Assembly: GCA_035559535.1 (NCBI GenBank)
Contig: DATMBG010000051.1
Coordinates: forward strand, 456,767 to 520,766
Direction of reading: 5' to 3'
Origin: Candidatus Limnocylindrales bacterium
GTDB lineage: Bacteria > Moduliflexota > Moduliflexia > Moduliflexales > JAUQPW01
Length of the DNA stretch: 64,000 bases
This document shows positions 8,244 through 17,549 of this stretch, one piece after another. The notes beneath the pieces were generated by a model. It saw only the letters and a list, made by a program, of their open reading frames with translations. It was not told the DNA's origin and searched no databases. A program made the position numbers and the translations under genes. Position 1 is the first letter of the stretch, and each line of letters begins with the position of its first letter.

Positions 8244-8349
8244 AAATGCCTACCCTTAATTAGGAGTAAATTTAGGGGATAATCTCGGTTGGAAGTAGCT
8301 TTCTTCACCAACCCAGGATCATTTTCACATGGCTTCTATCAAACGATTC

Positions 8350-11300
8350 TTAGAATATCTTTTTATTTTTCGTTATTTCATTTAATATAAGCGGAACCAG
8401 GGCACTACTCCCTACGACCAGGCTATCAGTCAGACTTATAGGGGTAATGCCGAGGAGATTCCGGATTCCTGGAATCAGGAGAGCGACGATTTGTAATGCA
8501 AAGGAGCCTCCTAAAGCCATCGTAAGATAAGTGTTAGACGGAAGTTTCCCTTTATCCCATAAACCGTATTTCTCAGAGCGGCAACTCATAGCATGAAGAA
8601 GCTGACTTGAGGTTAATCCCATAAAGGCCAGAGTACTTGCCTGGGGCCCCCGACCATATTTTAGAATCCCGTAACCATAAGCTCCCAAGGCACCACCGGC
8701 TATTGTTCCCGCTTCGAAGATTATTCTTTTAAAATCGGATGTTTTAAGGATAGGTTCCTCGGGGTCTCGGGGAGGTCGGCTAAGGATATCAGGTTCTGGA
8801 GATTCCAGAGCAAGAGCAAGACCTGGAAAGATATCCGAAATTAAGTTAATCCACAGGAGTTGCATGGCGTTCAAAGGATGACCCAGACCTGCCGTAAGGG
8901 CCACAAACATCACCATGATTTCACTCAGGTTAGTAGCCAAGAGGAAATGAACCGATTTCCGTATGTTATTATAAATAGTCCGTCCCTGGCTTAGGGCAAC
9001 AATCATAGTTTCGAGGTTATCGTCTTCAAGTATAATATCGGCTACTTCTCGAGCCACATCGGTCCCTGTCTTTCCCATGGCAATTCCGATATTTGCTGCC
9101 TTTAAAGCCGGTCCATCATTAATTCCATCGCCTGTCATGGCAACGACTTTTCCGGCCCTCTGGAGAGCTTGAACAATCCGCAGCTTATGGGCAGGGCTGA
9201 CCCTTGCGAAAACGTGTACCCGTTCGGCTAATCCCTTTAAAATCTCCGGGTCCATTTCGGTAAGATGGGTTGAATCCAGAATTTCCAGTTGCTTATCCTG
9301 ACTTAGATGGAGTTCCTTTCCTATGGCGTAAGCCGTCGGGCTTTGATCTCCTGTTATCATGACCGTATTGATTCCGGCTTGGTGAAGAACTCCAAGAACT
9401 TCCTTGACCCCTTTTCTTATGGGATCTATCATCCCGATAAGACCGAGCCATATCAACCCTTTCTGGACGTTAAGATTTTCCTCTCCCTCATCGAAGTAAG
9501 TATGGGCAACCCCCAGAACCCGAAGGGCCTCTCCGGCCATGAATTCATTCTCCATTTCTATGCGTAGTCGATCCTCTTCCGTAAGTGGGATCTTTATTCC
9601 ATCTTTGATCTGCCAATCACAAAGGGATAAAACCTCTGTAGGACTCCCTTTTAAGGCCAGAAGCAGAGAAGACTTACCGGATTCCCCTATATCATGAGTC
9701 CTATGAAGGGTGCTCATAAAGTTACGATTTTCGGAACGGTGACTGATCTTCACTATGGGATGTACTTTCCGAAGTTCTATCACATCAACCCCCGCACTGA
9801 TCCCCATGTGAATCAGCGCATTTTCAGTAGGAGAACCTTTAAGAATATACTCATTGTCTGTTCTAATGATTTCAGTTTCATTACAGAGAACTGAGATATG
9901 AATCAACCTCAATAATTCTTCACAGGTGAAAGGGTTAATCGACTCCTTTCCCGTCATGAATTTGCCCTCGGATACTCTCAAGGATTTCATTCCCGTATGG
10001 ATAGCAACCACAGCCATTTTATTCAAAGTAATGGTTCCTGTCTTATCCAAACAAAGGGTTTGAACAGAACCCAGAGTCTCTACAGCATCGAGATGGCGGA
10101 TAAGAACTTTCTGTTTCCGCATATTCCGAATACCCAGGGCCAGGGTGGTGGTTGCAACGGTTGGAAGTCCTTCAGGAACAGCAGCTACGGCCAGAGAGAT
10201 AGAGGTGGTCAGCATTTGAGTGAAACCATATCCCCGCAGGAGTCCAATTACGAAAACCAAACCACAAATCGTACCACCTATCAGAACCAGCTGACGTCCC
10301 ATTCTGTTTAACTGCCTTTCCATGGGAGTTTCAGGGGTTTCCGCCTCTCCAACAAGGGTTTGAATCTGGCCCATCTCCGTAAACTTACCAGTAGCCACAA
10401 CAACGGCAAGTCCCTGTCCCCCGGTAACCAAAGTTCCCATATAAACCATATTTACTCTATCGGCCAAAGGGACAGCTTTTGAAGAGAGAATAGGTTGAGA
10501 GGTTTTAAGAACCGGCACACTTTCCCCGGTTAGAGCAGATTCATCTATACTAAGATGATGGCTCTCAATGAGTCGACCATCAGCAACCACGTAGCTTCCG
10601 GGTCTAAGGACCAGCACATCTCCTGGAACGACTTCCTCTGCCCTTATTTCCTGGAGGTAACCCTGCCGGATTACCAAAGCGGAAGGTCTGATTAAGCTCT
10701 TGAGAGCATGAATGGTTTTCTCCGATTGGGTTTCTGTTATATAACCAATCGTTGCGTTGATGGCAACAACCCCCATAATAACCACTGCATCTGCAAGTCC
10801 ACCGGTAAAAAGGGAAATACCCGCCGCTACAGTTAAAAGAGCTACAGGAAGAGAGTTTAGTTGATCAAAAAAGATACTAAGCCCGGAGCGAGGAGCCGAT
10901 TCAGGTAAGACATTGGGCCCATATGTCTTCAAACGTTCCCTGGCAACCTCACCGGATAAACCGGATTCCCCTGAGCTATTAAAGGCAGTTATAACCTCCT
11001 CGGTATCCACCAGATACCAGGGTTTGAGAACCTGCTCTTCCTCTTGAGTAATCAGCTTTCTTAAGGTTCTTCTGATAGCAGGCAGGGAAGAAGCATCCAA
11101 ATCCGCCGGTTTTTCTTCTTTTCTATAAGATAGGGGGAAAGCTGAGGTTATTAATCTCTCAGAAGGGGGATTTAAAGGCTTTGGTAAGTTCTCTTTGGAA
11201 AAAGAAAAGGATAAATTTTCTTGCCGGGTTGATCCTCCTGGAAGAAAAGAAGGACCGAGGTTTTCGGATCGCCCAGTTTCCTGGTTTTCATATTTAAGCG

Positions 11301-11526
11301 CAATATCCTCAATAAGGGCCGCTATTTCTGATACCGTGTTATCTGAGTTAAAAACAACCAGAACATTTCCGGTCAATACGTTGGCAGAGACCTGATAGAT
11401 TCCTTCCTTATTTAGGAGCCTGAACTCAAGTTCTTTTTTAAAGGAGTTTGAACGATAAAGCAAAGATACTTTGTATCGGGCTCTTCCCTTTACTGCGGTG
11501 TGGATCGCCTGGATTAACACCTTCAC
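8350..11526 (-). CDS. P-type cation-transporting ATPase with N-terminal HMA-like domain
   Basis: 1058 residues in the inner membrane. Residues 1-80 are an HMA-like domain without CxxC. After a linker comes a cation-ATPase N-terminal domain (about 165-235), the actuator loop TGES with Glu335, the membrane motif AVPEGLP, the phosphorylated Asp494 in DKTGT, and the hinge GDGINDGPALKAANIG. The closing membrane segments read WINLISDIFPGLALALE, like P2-type (Ca2+/Mn2+-class) pumps. M6 differs from SERCA at the ion-binding positions, so the ion is open. The unusual HMA-like extension matches neighbouring small proteins (6523, 12350), suggesting they interact. It follows the 22-mer repeat protein by 68 bp. 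Confidence 0.85.
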   Translation of the reverse strand: MKVLIQAIHTAVKGRARYKVSLLYRSNSFKKELEFRLLNKEGIYQVSANVLTGNVLVVFNSDNTVSEIAALIEDIALKYENQETGRSENLGPSFLPGGSTRQENLSFSFSKENLPKPLNPPSERLITSAFPLSYRKEEKPADLDASSLPAIRRTLRKLITQEEEQVLKPWYLVDTEEVITAFNSSGESGLSGEVARERLKTYGPNVLPESAPRSGLSIFFDQLNSLPVALLTVAAGISLFTGGLADAVVIMGVVAINATIGYITETQSEKTIHALKSLIRPSALVIRQGYLQEIRAEEVVPGDVLVLRPGSYVVADGRLIESHHLSIDESALTGESVPVLKTSQPILSSKAVPLADRVNMVYMGTLVTGGQGLAVVVATGKFTEMGQIQTLVGEAETPETPMERQLNRMGRQLVLIGGTICGLVFVIGLLRGYGFTQMLTTSISLAVAAVPEGLPTVATTTLALGIRNMRKQKVLIRHLDAVETLGSVQTLCLDKTGTITLNKMAVVAIHTGMKSLRVSEGKFMTGKESINPFTCEELLRLIHISVLCNETEIIRTDNEYILKGSPTENALIHMGISAGVDVIELRKVHPIVKISHRSENRNFMSTLHRTHDIGESGKSSLLLALKGSPTEVLSLCDWQIKDGIKIPLTEEDRLRIEMENEFMAGEALRVLGVAHTYFDEGEENLNVQKGLIWLGLIGMIDPIRKGVKEVLGVLHQAGINTVMITGDQSPTAYAIGKELHLSQDKQLEILDSTHLTEMDPEILKGLAERVHVFARVSPAHKLRIVQALQRAGKVVAMTGDGINDGPALKAANIGIAMGKTGTDVAREVADIILEDDNLETMIVALSQGRTIYNNIRKSVHFLLATNLSEIMVMFVALTAGLGHPLNAMQLLWINLISDIFPGLALALESPEPDILSRPPRDPEEPILKTSDFKRIIFEAGTIAGGALGAYGYGILKYGRGPQASTLAFMGLTSSQLLHAMSCRSEKYGLWDKGKLPSNTYLTMALGGSFALQIVALLIPGIRNLLGITPISLTDSLVVGSSALVPLILNEITKNKKIF

Positions 11527-11594
11527 ACTTGAGACTTCCGATTTCAGACCATGGATTTTAAGCTGAAACCTGAAATCTGTAATAAGAGATCGAT

Positions 11595-12305
11595 TTATTC
11601 CTGTTTTCTTCCCTTTGTCCTTGTCGTAATCTCCGGCTTTTCAGGAGCTTCTTGAGGAGTTTCCTTAGAAAGTTTCTTCTCTTCTAAACTTGAAGAAGTT
11701 GGAGAAGGTTTAGGTAGTGCAGCTCCTACAACTTCCTTCGCCCCCTCCGCAACTCCAACGAGCATATCCTTAACAGCTTTGACTGCCGTGTTTCCAATGG
11801 TACTGGCTGCTTCAATGGCACCGAGAACAACTTCTCTCGCAACAGCTTCTACATTCCCACCCATTTCTCGAGTTGCTTCGATAATCCCATCTACCGAGCG
11901 CCTTGTTACAAGACCGATATCTGCTCCAATTTCAGCAGCACCTTTGAACGTCCCTTTAACGGTTTGAACTGCGACGGTAACCACATCCCCTCCCACATCG
12001 CTAACTCCCATGATAACCCCCTTGGCGACATTTTTGGCGCTCAAGATTAATCCTGTTCCTACCTCTTCGGTAGCCTGAATGGCTCCATTTATAATCTCCT
12101 TGGTGATATGGATACTTTCTGTAGCTGTTGATCCTGTAGTTCGCAGGGTGTGCGAAACAGTATTCCTGACCAGCGTAGTAATCTCGGCCTCGATTTCGTT
12201 GATCCCTCTCAAACTCCCTATAATCCCTTCCTTAACCGTTTTCCCAGCTTTCCCTAATTCCCCTCCCAGAGTGGCATTTGATGTGTTGTCCTTATGATCA
12301 TTCAT
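11595..12305 (-). CDS. Amphipathic 22-residue-repeat protein
   Basis: 236 residues with no signal peptide. From about residue 65 to 195 the sequence repeats with a period of about 22 residues. Units begin VKGTFKGAAEIGADIG, VDGIIEATREMGGNVE and VLGAIEAASTIGNTAV, each ending in a small-residue turn. Such 11/22-mer patterns form long amphipathic helices, as in apolipoproteins, phasins and some LEA or membrane-coat proteins. The C-terminal 40 residues are charged, Pro-rich and probably disordered. It has no Trp or Cys. It lies between the HMA-like/DUF5132 genes and the P-type ATPase, so a membrane-surface scaffold for the pump is plausible. No function can be assigned from homology. Confidence 0.65.
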   Translation of the reverse strand: MNDHKDNTSNATLGGELGKAGKTVKEGIIGSLRGINEIEAEITTLVRNTVSHTLRTTGSTATESIHITKEIINGAIQATEEVGTGLILSAKNVAKGVIMGVSDVGGDVVTVAVQTVKGTFKGAAEIGADIGLVTRRSVDGIIEATREMGGNVEAVAREVVLGAIEAASTIGNTAVKAVKDMLVGVAEGAKEVVGAALPKPSPTSSSLEEKKLSKETPQEAPEKPEITTRTKGRKQE

Positions 12306-12349
12306 ATAAACCTCCTTTAAAATCCCCCAAAAGCTTTTCTATTGGCTTT

Positions 12350-12853
12350 TCACGGGTCCTTTCTGTTCTTATCTGACTTAAACTTAAAAAACTCATAAAC
12401 ACTGAATCCGTACCAAAAAGCCGTATACCAGGGAATAGGTGCGAGATTTCCCCTGAGAATTTGAAAAAGACCTGCGCTCACCAGACCTAAAAACACCAGG
12501 CCTGGAAAATCCAGAGTACCCCGGGTAAACTCCTTCATTCGATTCTCTAACTCTTGAAGTTGTCTGGATATCGTCCAGGATAAGTTCTCTGACTGAGGGT
12601 TCAGATCTCCAAGTTGAAAAAGATTATTTTTTTGAGCATATGCTGCAAGGGCTTTCCAGTCCCGAGTGTCCCCCGTATGAACAAAAAGTATGCTTCCCGT
12701 TAAGGGGTTTACTTCTAGCTTTTTAATTCCCGGATAGGTAGAAAACAGAGTCTTCAGAGATGAAAAATAAACTTCATCTCCTCTTTTCGAGGGAATTTTT
12801 ATACGTAGCCTTTCGGTTGTAGAATGAACGATATAAGCATCGGGAAGCATCAA
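12350..12853 (-). CDS. HMA-like domain protein with C-terminal membrane segment
   Basis: 167 residues. The first 75 form an HMA-like domain without CxxC (RLRIKIPSKRG, then PGIKKLEVNPLTGSILFVH). A helical, charged linker follows, then a hydrophobic stretch at about 118-150 (FPGLVFLGLVSAGLFQIL) that should cross or dip into the membrane. Its ATG overlaps the end of the DUF5132 gene by four bases, which implies translational coupling. The architecture is like the 6523 protein with a longer tail. Inference: a membrane-tethered partner of the adjacent P-type ATPase, which carries the same domain at its own N-terminus. Confidence 0.65.
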   Translation of the reverse strand: MMLPDAYIVHSTTERLRIKIPSKRGDEVYFSSLKTLFSTYPGIKKLEVNPLTGSILFVHTGDTRDWKALAAYAQKNNLFQLGDLNPQSENLSWTISRQLQELENRMKEFTRGTLDFPGLVFLGLVSAGLFQILRGNLAPIPWYTAFWYGFSVYEFFKFKSDKNRKDP

Positions 12854-13149
12854 TGGATGGGTTCTCCTTTAGCGTTAACAATAGGGGACGTTTTTTGGGA
12901 TGTTTCTGAGAGTTCCGCCTTTGCCTCCGCGATTATATCTTCAACCATCTCTCCAGCTTCAGCAACTAGTTCTCTACCCTTTTCATAGATAAGGATCCCA
13001 CTTTTTATAGCGGCTTTGGCTAAAGGTTTAACTACATTGGCTGCAATGGGAATTACAACCGGCGAGAGGATCGTTGCTCCTACGCCTATTGCAAGTCCGG
13101 TTGCAATACTACCTCCTAAACCATCCCTAAGATCATCTAAAAGAGCCAT
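12850..13149 (-). CDS. DUF5132-type small membrane protein
   Basis: 99 residues. A Gly/Ala-rich hydrophobic stretch (about 12-55, SIATGLAIGVGATILSPVV) is followed by an acidic amphipathic helix (VEDIIAEAKAELSE). This matches the outline of DUF5132 proteins. It also resembles, in outline only, the mycobacterial PacL (DUF1490) proteins that scaffold P-type ATPases. That comparison is mine and not a proven homology. The start has a strong AAAGGAGG site. It is the first gene of the minus-strand operon that continues through the HMA-like protein, repeat protein and ATPase. Confidence 0.65.
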   Translation of the reverse strand: MALLDDLRDGLGGSIATGLAIGVGATILSPVVIPIAANVVKPLAKAAIKSGILIYEKGRELVAEAGEMVEDIIAEAKAELSETSQKTSPIVNAKGEPIH

Positions 13150-13517
13150 AATAAACCTCCTTTTTTTATCTTTGTTTGTGTACCAGTTATTATAAAAATC
13201 TCAAAAGATTAACCCCACAGGGAGTTAACATCATAAAAATAGTTCCTTGCCCTACAGGTGGTTAGCAATTTTTATAATTTTTTCATTACTTACCTACTCA
13301 TAGAAATGACCTCCTTTACCCGTCCTTTATCCCAATTCTGATTAAGTAGGTCGCACCCTAGGCACTCCCCCTGAAAAGGTTACATCCTGAGGAGGGACGG
13401 CTGTACAGGGCCCTTAGGCAGGTAATCCTTCCCTCCCCGCATGGAGAGAGAGTTAAAGTAGGACCCTATCCACTTTACATCCCATTTCCTTACTGACCTG
13501 GTATCAGTTTTATTTCC

Positions 13518-13557
13518 TTTAATAAAATCTTAACAGAAACGTCACGGAACTATAACA
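13518..13557 (+). promoter_or_regulatory. Pho-box array 1 before pstS
   Basis: TTTAATA, CTTAACA, CGTCACG and TATAACA start at 13518, 13529, 13540 and 13551, an exact 11-bp period with 4-bp spacers (AAAT, GAAA, GAAC). This is the architecture bound by PhoB dimers, and CGTCACG is close to the enterobacterial half-site. Confidence 0.65.
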
Positions 13558-13587
13558 CGGCAGGAGTGAAGTTATAAAAGATTCGGA

Positions 13588-13627
13588 TTTAATACAATTT
13601 TAATACCGTCATCATACAAACATAATA
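13588..13627 (+). promoter_or_regulatory. Pho-box array 2 before pstS
   Basis: TTTAATA, TTTAATA, CATCATA and CATAATA start at 13588, 13599, 13610 and 13621, again exactly 11 bp apart. It lies 124 bp before the pstS start. Two arrays would allow cooperative PhoB binding and strong induction under phosphate limitation. Confidence 0.55.
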
Positions 13628-13750
13628 ATCAGGCGGCTTATTAAGAGTGACTTCTTTAGGATAAAGAATCGGATTAACCCAATTCTCATCAGATGGTCCT
13701 TTACAGACCATGGTATTGTTTACCCACTAAAGATAAAGGAGGTTAAATTT

Positions 13751-14761
13751 ATGAGAAACCAAAACTTTTGGATCCGTTATCTATTCATTCCAGTTGGGAT
13801 ACTTTTACTGGTCGGATATACCCTTGCCCAGGAGACCTCTGTTAAAGTAGATCCCGCCATTCCCGATTATAAGCCGACCAAAGGTATTTCAGGAAATCTT
13901 AAGAGTGTCGGTTCGGATACCATGAATAACTTGATGACCCTATGGGCAGAAGGCTTTAATAAGTTTTATCCTGGGGTTAAAATTGAAATTGAAGGAAAAG
14001 GTTCCAGTACGGCTCCACCTGCATTGACTGCCGGAACCGCCCATTTTGGTCCTATGTCTCGAGAGATGAAGGCTCAAGAGATCGATGAGTTTGAGAAAAA
14101 GTATGGTTACAAACCCACAGAAGTGAAAACCTCTCTGGATGTTCTGGCGGTTTATGTTCACAAAGATAATCCTATCCAATGCCTGAGTCTTCCGCAGATC
14201 GATGCGATCTTTTCCAAAACCCGACGGGGAGGTTATGAAAAGGATATACGAACCTGGGGAGATCTGGGTTTAACAGGGGAATGGGCTGATAAACCTATCA
14301 GTCTGTATGGGCGTAATAGCGCTTCCGGTACTTATGGATACTTCAAGGAGCATGCCTTATTTAAGGGTGATTACAAGGATGAAGTCAAAGAACAACCCGG
14401 AAGCTCATCAGTTGTGCAGGGCGTTGCTTCAGATAAATTCGGAATCGGCTACAGTGGAATTGGTTACAAGACGGCAGATGTACGGGCTGTACCCCTTGCA
14501 GCCAAGGAAGGGGCTACCTGCTATGAGGCTAATATGGAAAATGCTTACAGCGGCGAATATCCCATTGCCCGATTCTTATATATCTATGTCAATAAAGCCC
14601 CGGGTAAGAGCCTCGATCCACTGCGACGAGAATTTCTGAGTTTCGTTTTAAGCAAACAAGGTCAGGAAGTTGTCGTGAAGGATGGATTTATTCCTTTACC
14701 CGCCAGTTTGATTCAGGAAGAAAGAAGCAAACTAGGCCTCATGGAGAATAATAAAGGTTAA
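13751..14761 (+). CDS. pstS: Phosphate-binding protein of the Pst transporter
   Basis: 336 residues. An N-terminal signal segment (about 9-26) exports it to the periplasm, where it would deliver phosphate to PstCA. Recognisable PstS elements are GSDTMNNLM at the start of lobe 1, [14 protein letters not shown] (phosphate-contacting Ser/Thr loop), SREM, and [11 protein letters not shown] in lobe 2. It has a strong AAAGGAGGT site before the ATG. It is first in pstS-C-A-B-phoU and lies directly behind the Pho-box arrays. A stem-loop follows the stop codon and may let pstS be expressed above the membrane components. Confidence 0.92.
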   Translation: MRNQNFWIRYLFIPVGILLLVGYTLAQETSVKVDPAIPDYKPTKGISGNLKSVGSDTMNNLMTLWAEGFNKFYPGVKIEIEGKGSSTAPPALTAGTAHFGPMSREMKAQEIDEFEKKYGYKPTEVKTSLDVLAVYVHKDNPIQCLSLPQIDAIFSKTRRGGYEKDIRTWGDLGLTGEWADKPISLYGRNSASGTYGYFKEHALFKGDYKDEVKEQPGSSSVVQGVASDKFGIGYSGIGYKTADVRAVPLAAKEGATCYEANMENAYSGEYPIARFLYIYVNKAPGKSLDPLRREFLSFVLSKQGQEVVVKDGFIPLPASLIQEERSKLGLMENNKG

Positions 14762-14784
14762 GACCGTAACCTGAATCTATTGTT

Positions 14785-14831
14785 CGTTGTCCGCCGGGTC
14801 CCGTTGTCAGGGATAACGGTAGCGGACAACG
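14785..14831 (+). terminator. Stem-loop after pstS, likely attenuator or processing site
   Basis: CGTTGTCCGC (14785-14794) pairs perfectly with GCGGACAACG (14822-14831). An inner hairpin (CCGTT/AACGG) nests inside. No T-run follows, so partial termination or mRNA stabilisation of pstS is more likely than full termination. Confidence 0.5.
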
Positions 14832-14866
14832 GGCAATGGGTGAAGGAATAGAATAAATAAAGGAAC

Positions 14867-17536
14867 ATGGAGGACGGACAACGAACTACAGATCATAGGC
14901 TGCCGGTCAGATCGAAACGCCCAAGAAAAACCAAAAGAAGCGTTATCTTCATTGATAAGTTTTCTACAACTATTATCAGTCTTGGGGGTATTCTGGTAAT
15001 CATAGCCGTACTGGGAATCTTGATATTTCTAATAACGGTCGTAGTTCCTCTCTTCCGGGGTGCCAGGGTAATTTCTTTTACCTCTTATAACCTTCCTCTC
15101 ACAGATCGGGAGTTACTCTTTGCGGAGATGGACGATTATTTATCGTTAGGGATGGCTTTATCCAGAGATGGCTTTCTGACTACCTTCCAGGCTTCGACAG
15201 GAAAGAAGATGTTTGAAGAGAGAATAGTCCCTTCCGACGCCGAGATAACTGCCTTCTCCAGGACCTTACGCAGAGGTTATGTGGCTCTAGGGTTGTCCAA
15301 TGGAGAGGTTTCTCTGGGAAACCTCTCGTTTAAGATTTCCTTTCCTACGGAAGAAGAGGTTCCGGAAGAATTTAAGAATTTGAGTCCTGGAGCCTCAGTG
15401 GTATTTGGAAAAGGGATCTTAGAGAGAGCCCCGGAAGGTCAATTCCGAAAGATTGAAGAACAGATAGAATTTGCTCCACCTGTAAAAGTAGGAACAAGTC
15501 AAGCTTCGGTAGTTTTGATAGATTACAGGCCCCTGGAAGGCCAGATAGAGGAATTAGTTACCCTCCAGGCAGATGGTCGGTTGTTCTTGAGCAGGGTGAC
15601 CAGGAAGAAGAATCTCCTGACCGGTAAAGTAACCACCAGTTTAGACAGGAGGGAAATACCCTACTCAGAGTCTGAGAACCAAAAGTCGAAAACCGGGGAG
15701 TTAGAACCAGGCCTGCCCATAAAACTTTTGGTAAGTGGGCAGGGAGATCAGCTTTACCTGGCCTGGAAGGATGGAACACTCCATCGATACGACCTTCGGA
15801 ATCCGGAAAAAGCCGTTGTTGTCGAGAAAACTAATCTGATTCAATGGAATACAACGAATACTCAACAACGAATCCTTACCCAATTAAAGTTCATGATCGG
15901 AGATCAATCCCTTATCTCTACAGATTCTGCGGGAAACGTTATCGCCTGGTTTCGGGTAGAAAAAGGACCCCAGGCCCGGGGAAGCGACGGCTATGAACTT
16001 GTTCCGGCCCATATACTGGAAAAGCATCATGGCCCGGTATCGGCTTTGGCCGTGTCGCCCCGGGATAAAAGCCTGGTTACGGCAACTTCCGATGGGGAAG
16101 TTTTCCTCCGGCATATGACTTCAGAACAGGTTCTTGCCCGGTTGTCCCTTCCTTCCAAAGAAGAGATCCTTACCATCCAATTAACTCCTAAATTGGATGG
16201 TATCTTTGCCGTCGATAAATCGCTAACGGCTTATCTCTGGAAAATCCATAATCCGCATCCAGAAACAACCTGGAAGTCTATCTTTGGTAAAGTCTGGTAT
16301 GAGGGATATCCGAAACCTACTTATACCTGGCAATCCTCCAGTGGAACCGACGATTTTGAGCCAAAACTCAGTCTGGTCCCCTTAATCTTCGGTACCCTGA
16401 AGGCAACGTTTTACTCTCTCCTGTTTGCGGTACCGGTGGCTCTTCTGGCTGCAATTTATACTTCTGAGTTCCTGGATAAAAAACTTAAATCTATTCTAAA
16501 ACCCGGTATAGAGACGATGGCTTCCCTACCCAGTGTAGTTTTAGGTTTTATTGCGGCCTTGGTGTTGGCTCCTTTCGTGGAGAACTGGGTCCTGTCCATC
16601 TTGTTTGCCTTTGGGATGCTACCTTTGATTCTTCTCTTCTGGGGCTATATCTGGCAGCTTTTACCCCCCCAAATTACCATCCGACTCTCAGGAGCCCTTC
16701 AATTTATCATTATCCTGGCCGTGATGATAATCGGTTTTAATTTGGCCGAGAATTTAGGCGTGAGGGTAGAAAAGCTGATTTTCCATGGAGATTTTAAAGC
16801 CTGGCTGGATGGGCGCATTGGAACGGGTACCCCTCTCTGGTTTATCCTGTTTTTCCCCTTTTCAATCCTCCTGGTTTCTCTATTTAAAAAAAGGTTCCTA
16901 AACAGGATAATCTGGGAAAGGATCTCTTATAAAAATCACCTGAGAGCAGGGTTAATAGAATTTATGGGGGCCCTCTCCGTCTTTATAGTATCCGTTTTTC
17001 TAAGTTATGGAACAGGCCTATTACTGACAACCCTGGGATGGGATGCGCGGGGCGAGTTGGTTGGAACTTATGTACAAAGAAATACTCTGATCGTCGGGTT
17101 TGCCATGGGATTTGCGGTTATTCCCATTATCTATACCATCACCGAAGATGCTCTGGCTGCGGTTCCTGAATCTCTTCGTGCAGCCTCCTTAGCCTGTGGA
17201 GCGACACGATGGCAGACGGCCATTCGAATTGTTCTTCCCACGGCGGCCAGTGGGATCTTTTCGGCTGTTATGGTCGGCCTGGGGAGAGCCGTTGGGGAAA
17301 CCATGATTGTGGTCATGGCAGCCGGAAATACACCGGTTCTGGATCTAAATATTTTCAACGGACTTCGTGCCTTATCTGCCAACATCGCCGTGGAATTACC
17401 GGAAGCAGTTAAAGACAGTACCCTGTATCGGATGCTTTTCCTGGCAGCGCTACTGCTCTTTGTAATGACTTTTATCGTTAATACCTTAGCTGAAATTATT
17501 CGACTCAGATTTAGAAAGAAGGCCTATCAACTCTAA
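14867..17536 (+). CDS. pstC: Phosphate ABC transporter permease with large periplasmic domain
   Basis: 889 residues, much longer than the 300-residue classical PstC. One membrane helix (about 33-58) is followed by a 430-residue extracytoplasmic region with beta-propeller-like repeats (for example SLISTDSAGNVIAWF, LVTATSDGEVFLR). From about 500 on comes the permease domain with several helices and the cytoplasmic coupling motif ESLRAASLACGATRWQ. Long PstC proteins with a WD-like insert are known in proteobacteria and relatives. With PstA it forms the inner-membrane channel driven by PstB. It begins 105 bp after pstS and ends 13 bp before pstA. Confidence 0.88.
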   Translation: MEDGQRTTDHRLPVRSKRPRKTKRSVIFIDKFSTTIISLGGILVIIAVLGILIFLITVVVPLFRGARVISFTSYNLPLTDRELLFAEMDDYLSLGMALSRDGFLTTFQASTGKKMFEERIVPSDAEITAFSRTLRRGYVALGLSNGEVSLGNLSFKISFPTEEEVPEEFKNLSPGASVVFGKGILERAPEGQFRKIEEQIEFAPPVKVGTSQASVVLIDYRPLEGQIEELVTLQADGRLFLSRVTRKKNLLTGKVTTSLDRREIPYSESENQKSKTGELEPGLPIKLLVSGQGDQLYLAWKDGTLHRYDLRNPEKAVVVEKTNLIQWNTTNTQQRILTQLKFMIGDQSLISTDSAGNVIAWFRVEKGPQARGSDGYELVPAHILEKHHGPVSALAVSPRDKSLVTATSDGEVFLRHMTSEQVLARLSLPSKEEILTIQLTPKLDGIFAVDKSLTAYLWKIHNPHPETTWKSIFGKVWYEGYPKPTYTWQSSSGTDDFEPKLSLVPLIFGTLKATFYSLLFAVPVALLAAIYTSEFLDKKLKSILKPGIETMASLPSVVLGFIAALVLAPFVENWVLSILFAFGMLPLILLFWGYIWQLLPPQITIRLSGALQFIIILAVMIIGFNLAENLGVRVEKLIFHGDFKAWLDGRIGTGTPLWFILFFPFSILLVSLFKKRFLNRIIWERISYKNHLRAGLIEFMGALSVFIVSVFLSYGTGLLLTTLGWDARGELVGTYVQRNTLIVGFAMGFAVIPIIYTITEDALAAVPESLRAASLACGATRWQTAIRIVLPTAASGIFSAVMVGLGRAVGETMIVVMAAGNTPVLDLNIFNGLRALSANIAVELPEAVKDSTLYRMLFLAALLLFVMTFIVNTLAEIIRLRFRKKAYQL

Positions 17537-17549
17537 CAGGAAGAAGAAA

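Larger units (their letters stand above)
13150..13750. other. Divergent promoter region, ATPase operon versus pst operon
   Basis: 600 bp without a gene between the minus-strand DUF5132 operon and plus-strand pstS. The right half holds two Pho-box-like arrays (13518-13557 and 13588-13627). The left half is AT-rich and must carry the promoter of the minus-strand operon, but I cannot pick out a convincing site there. Confidence 0.6.
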
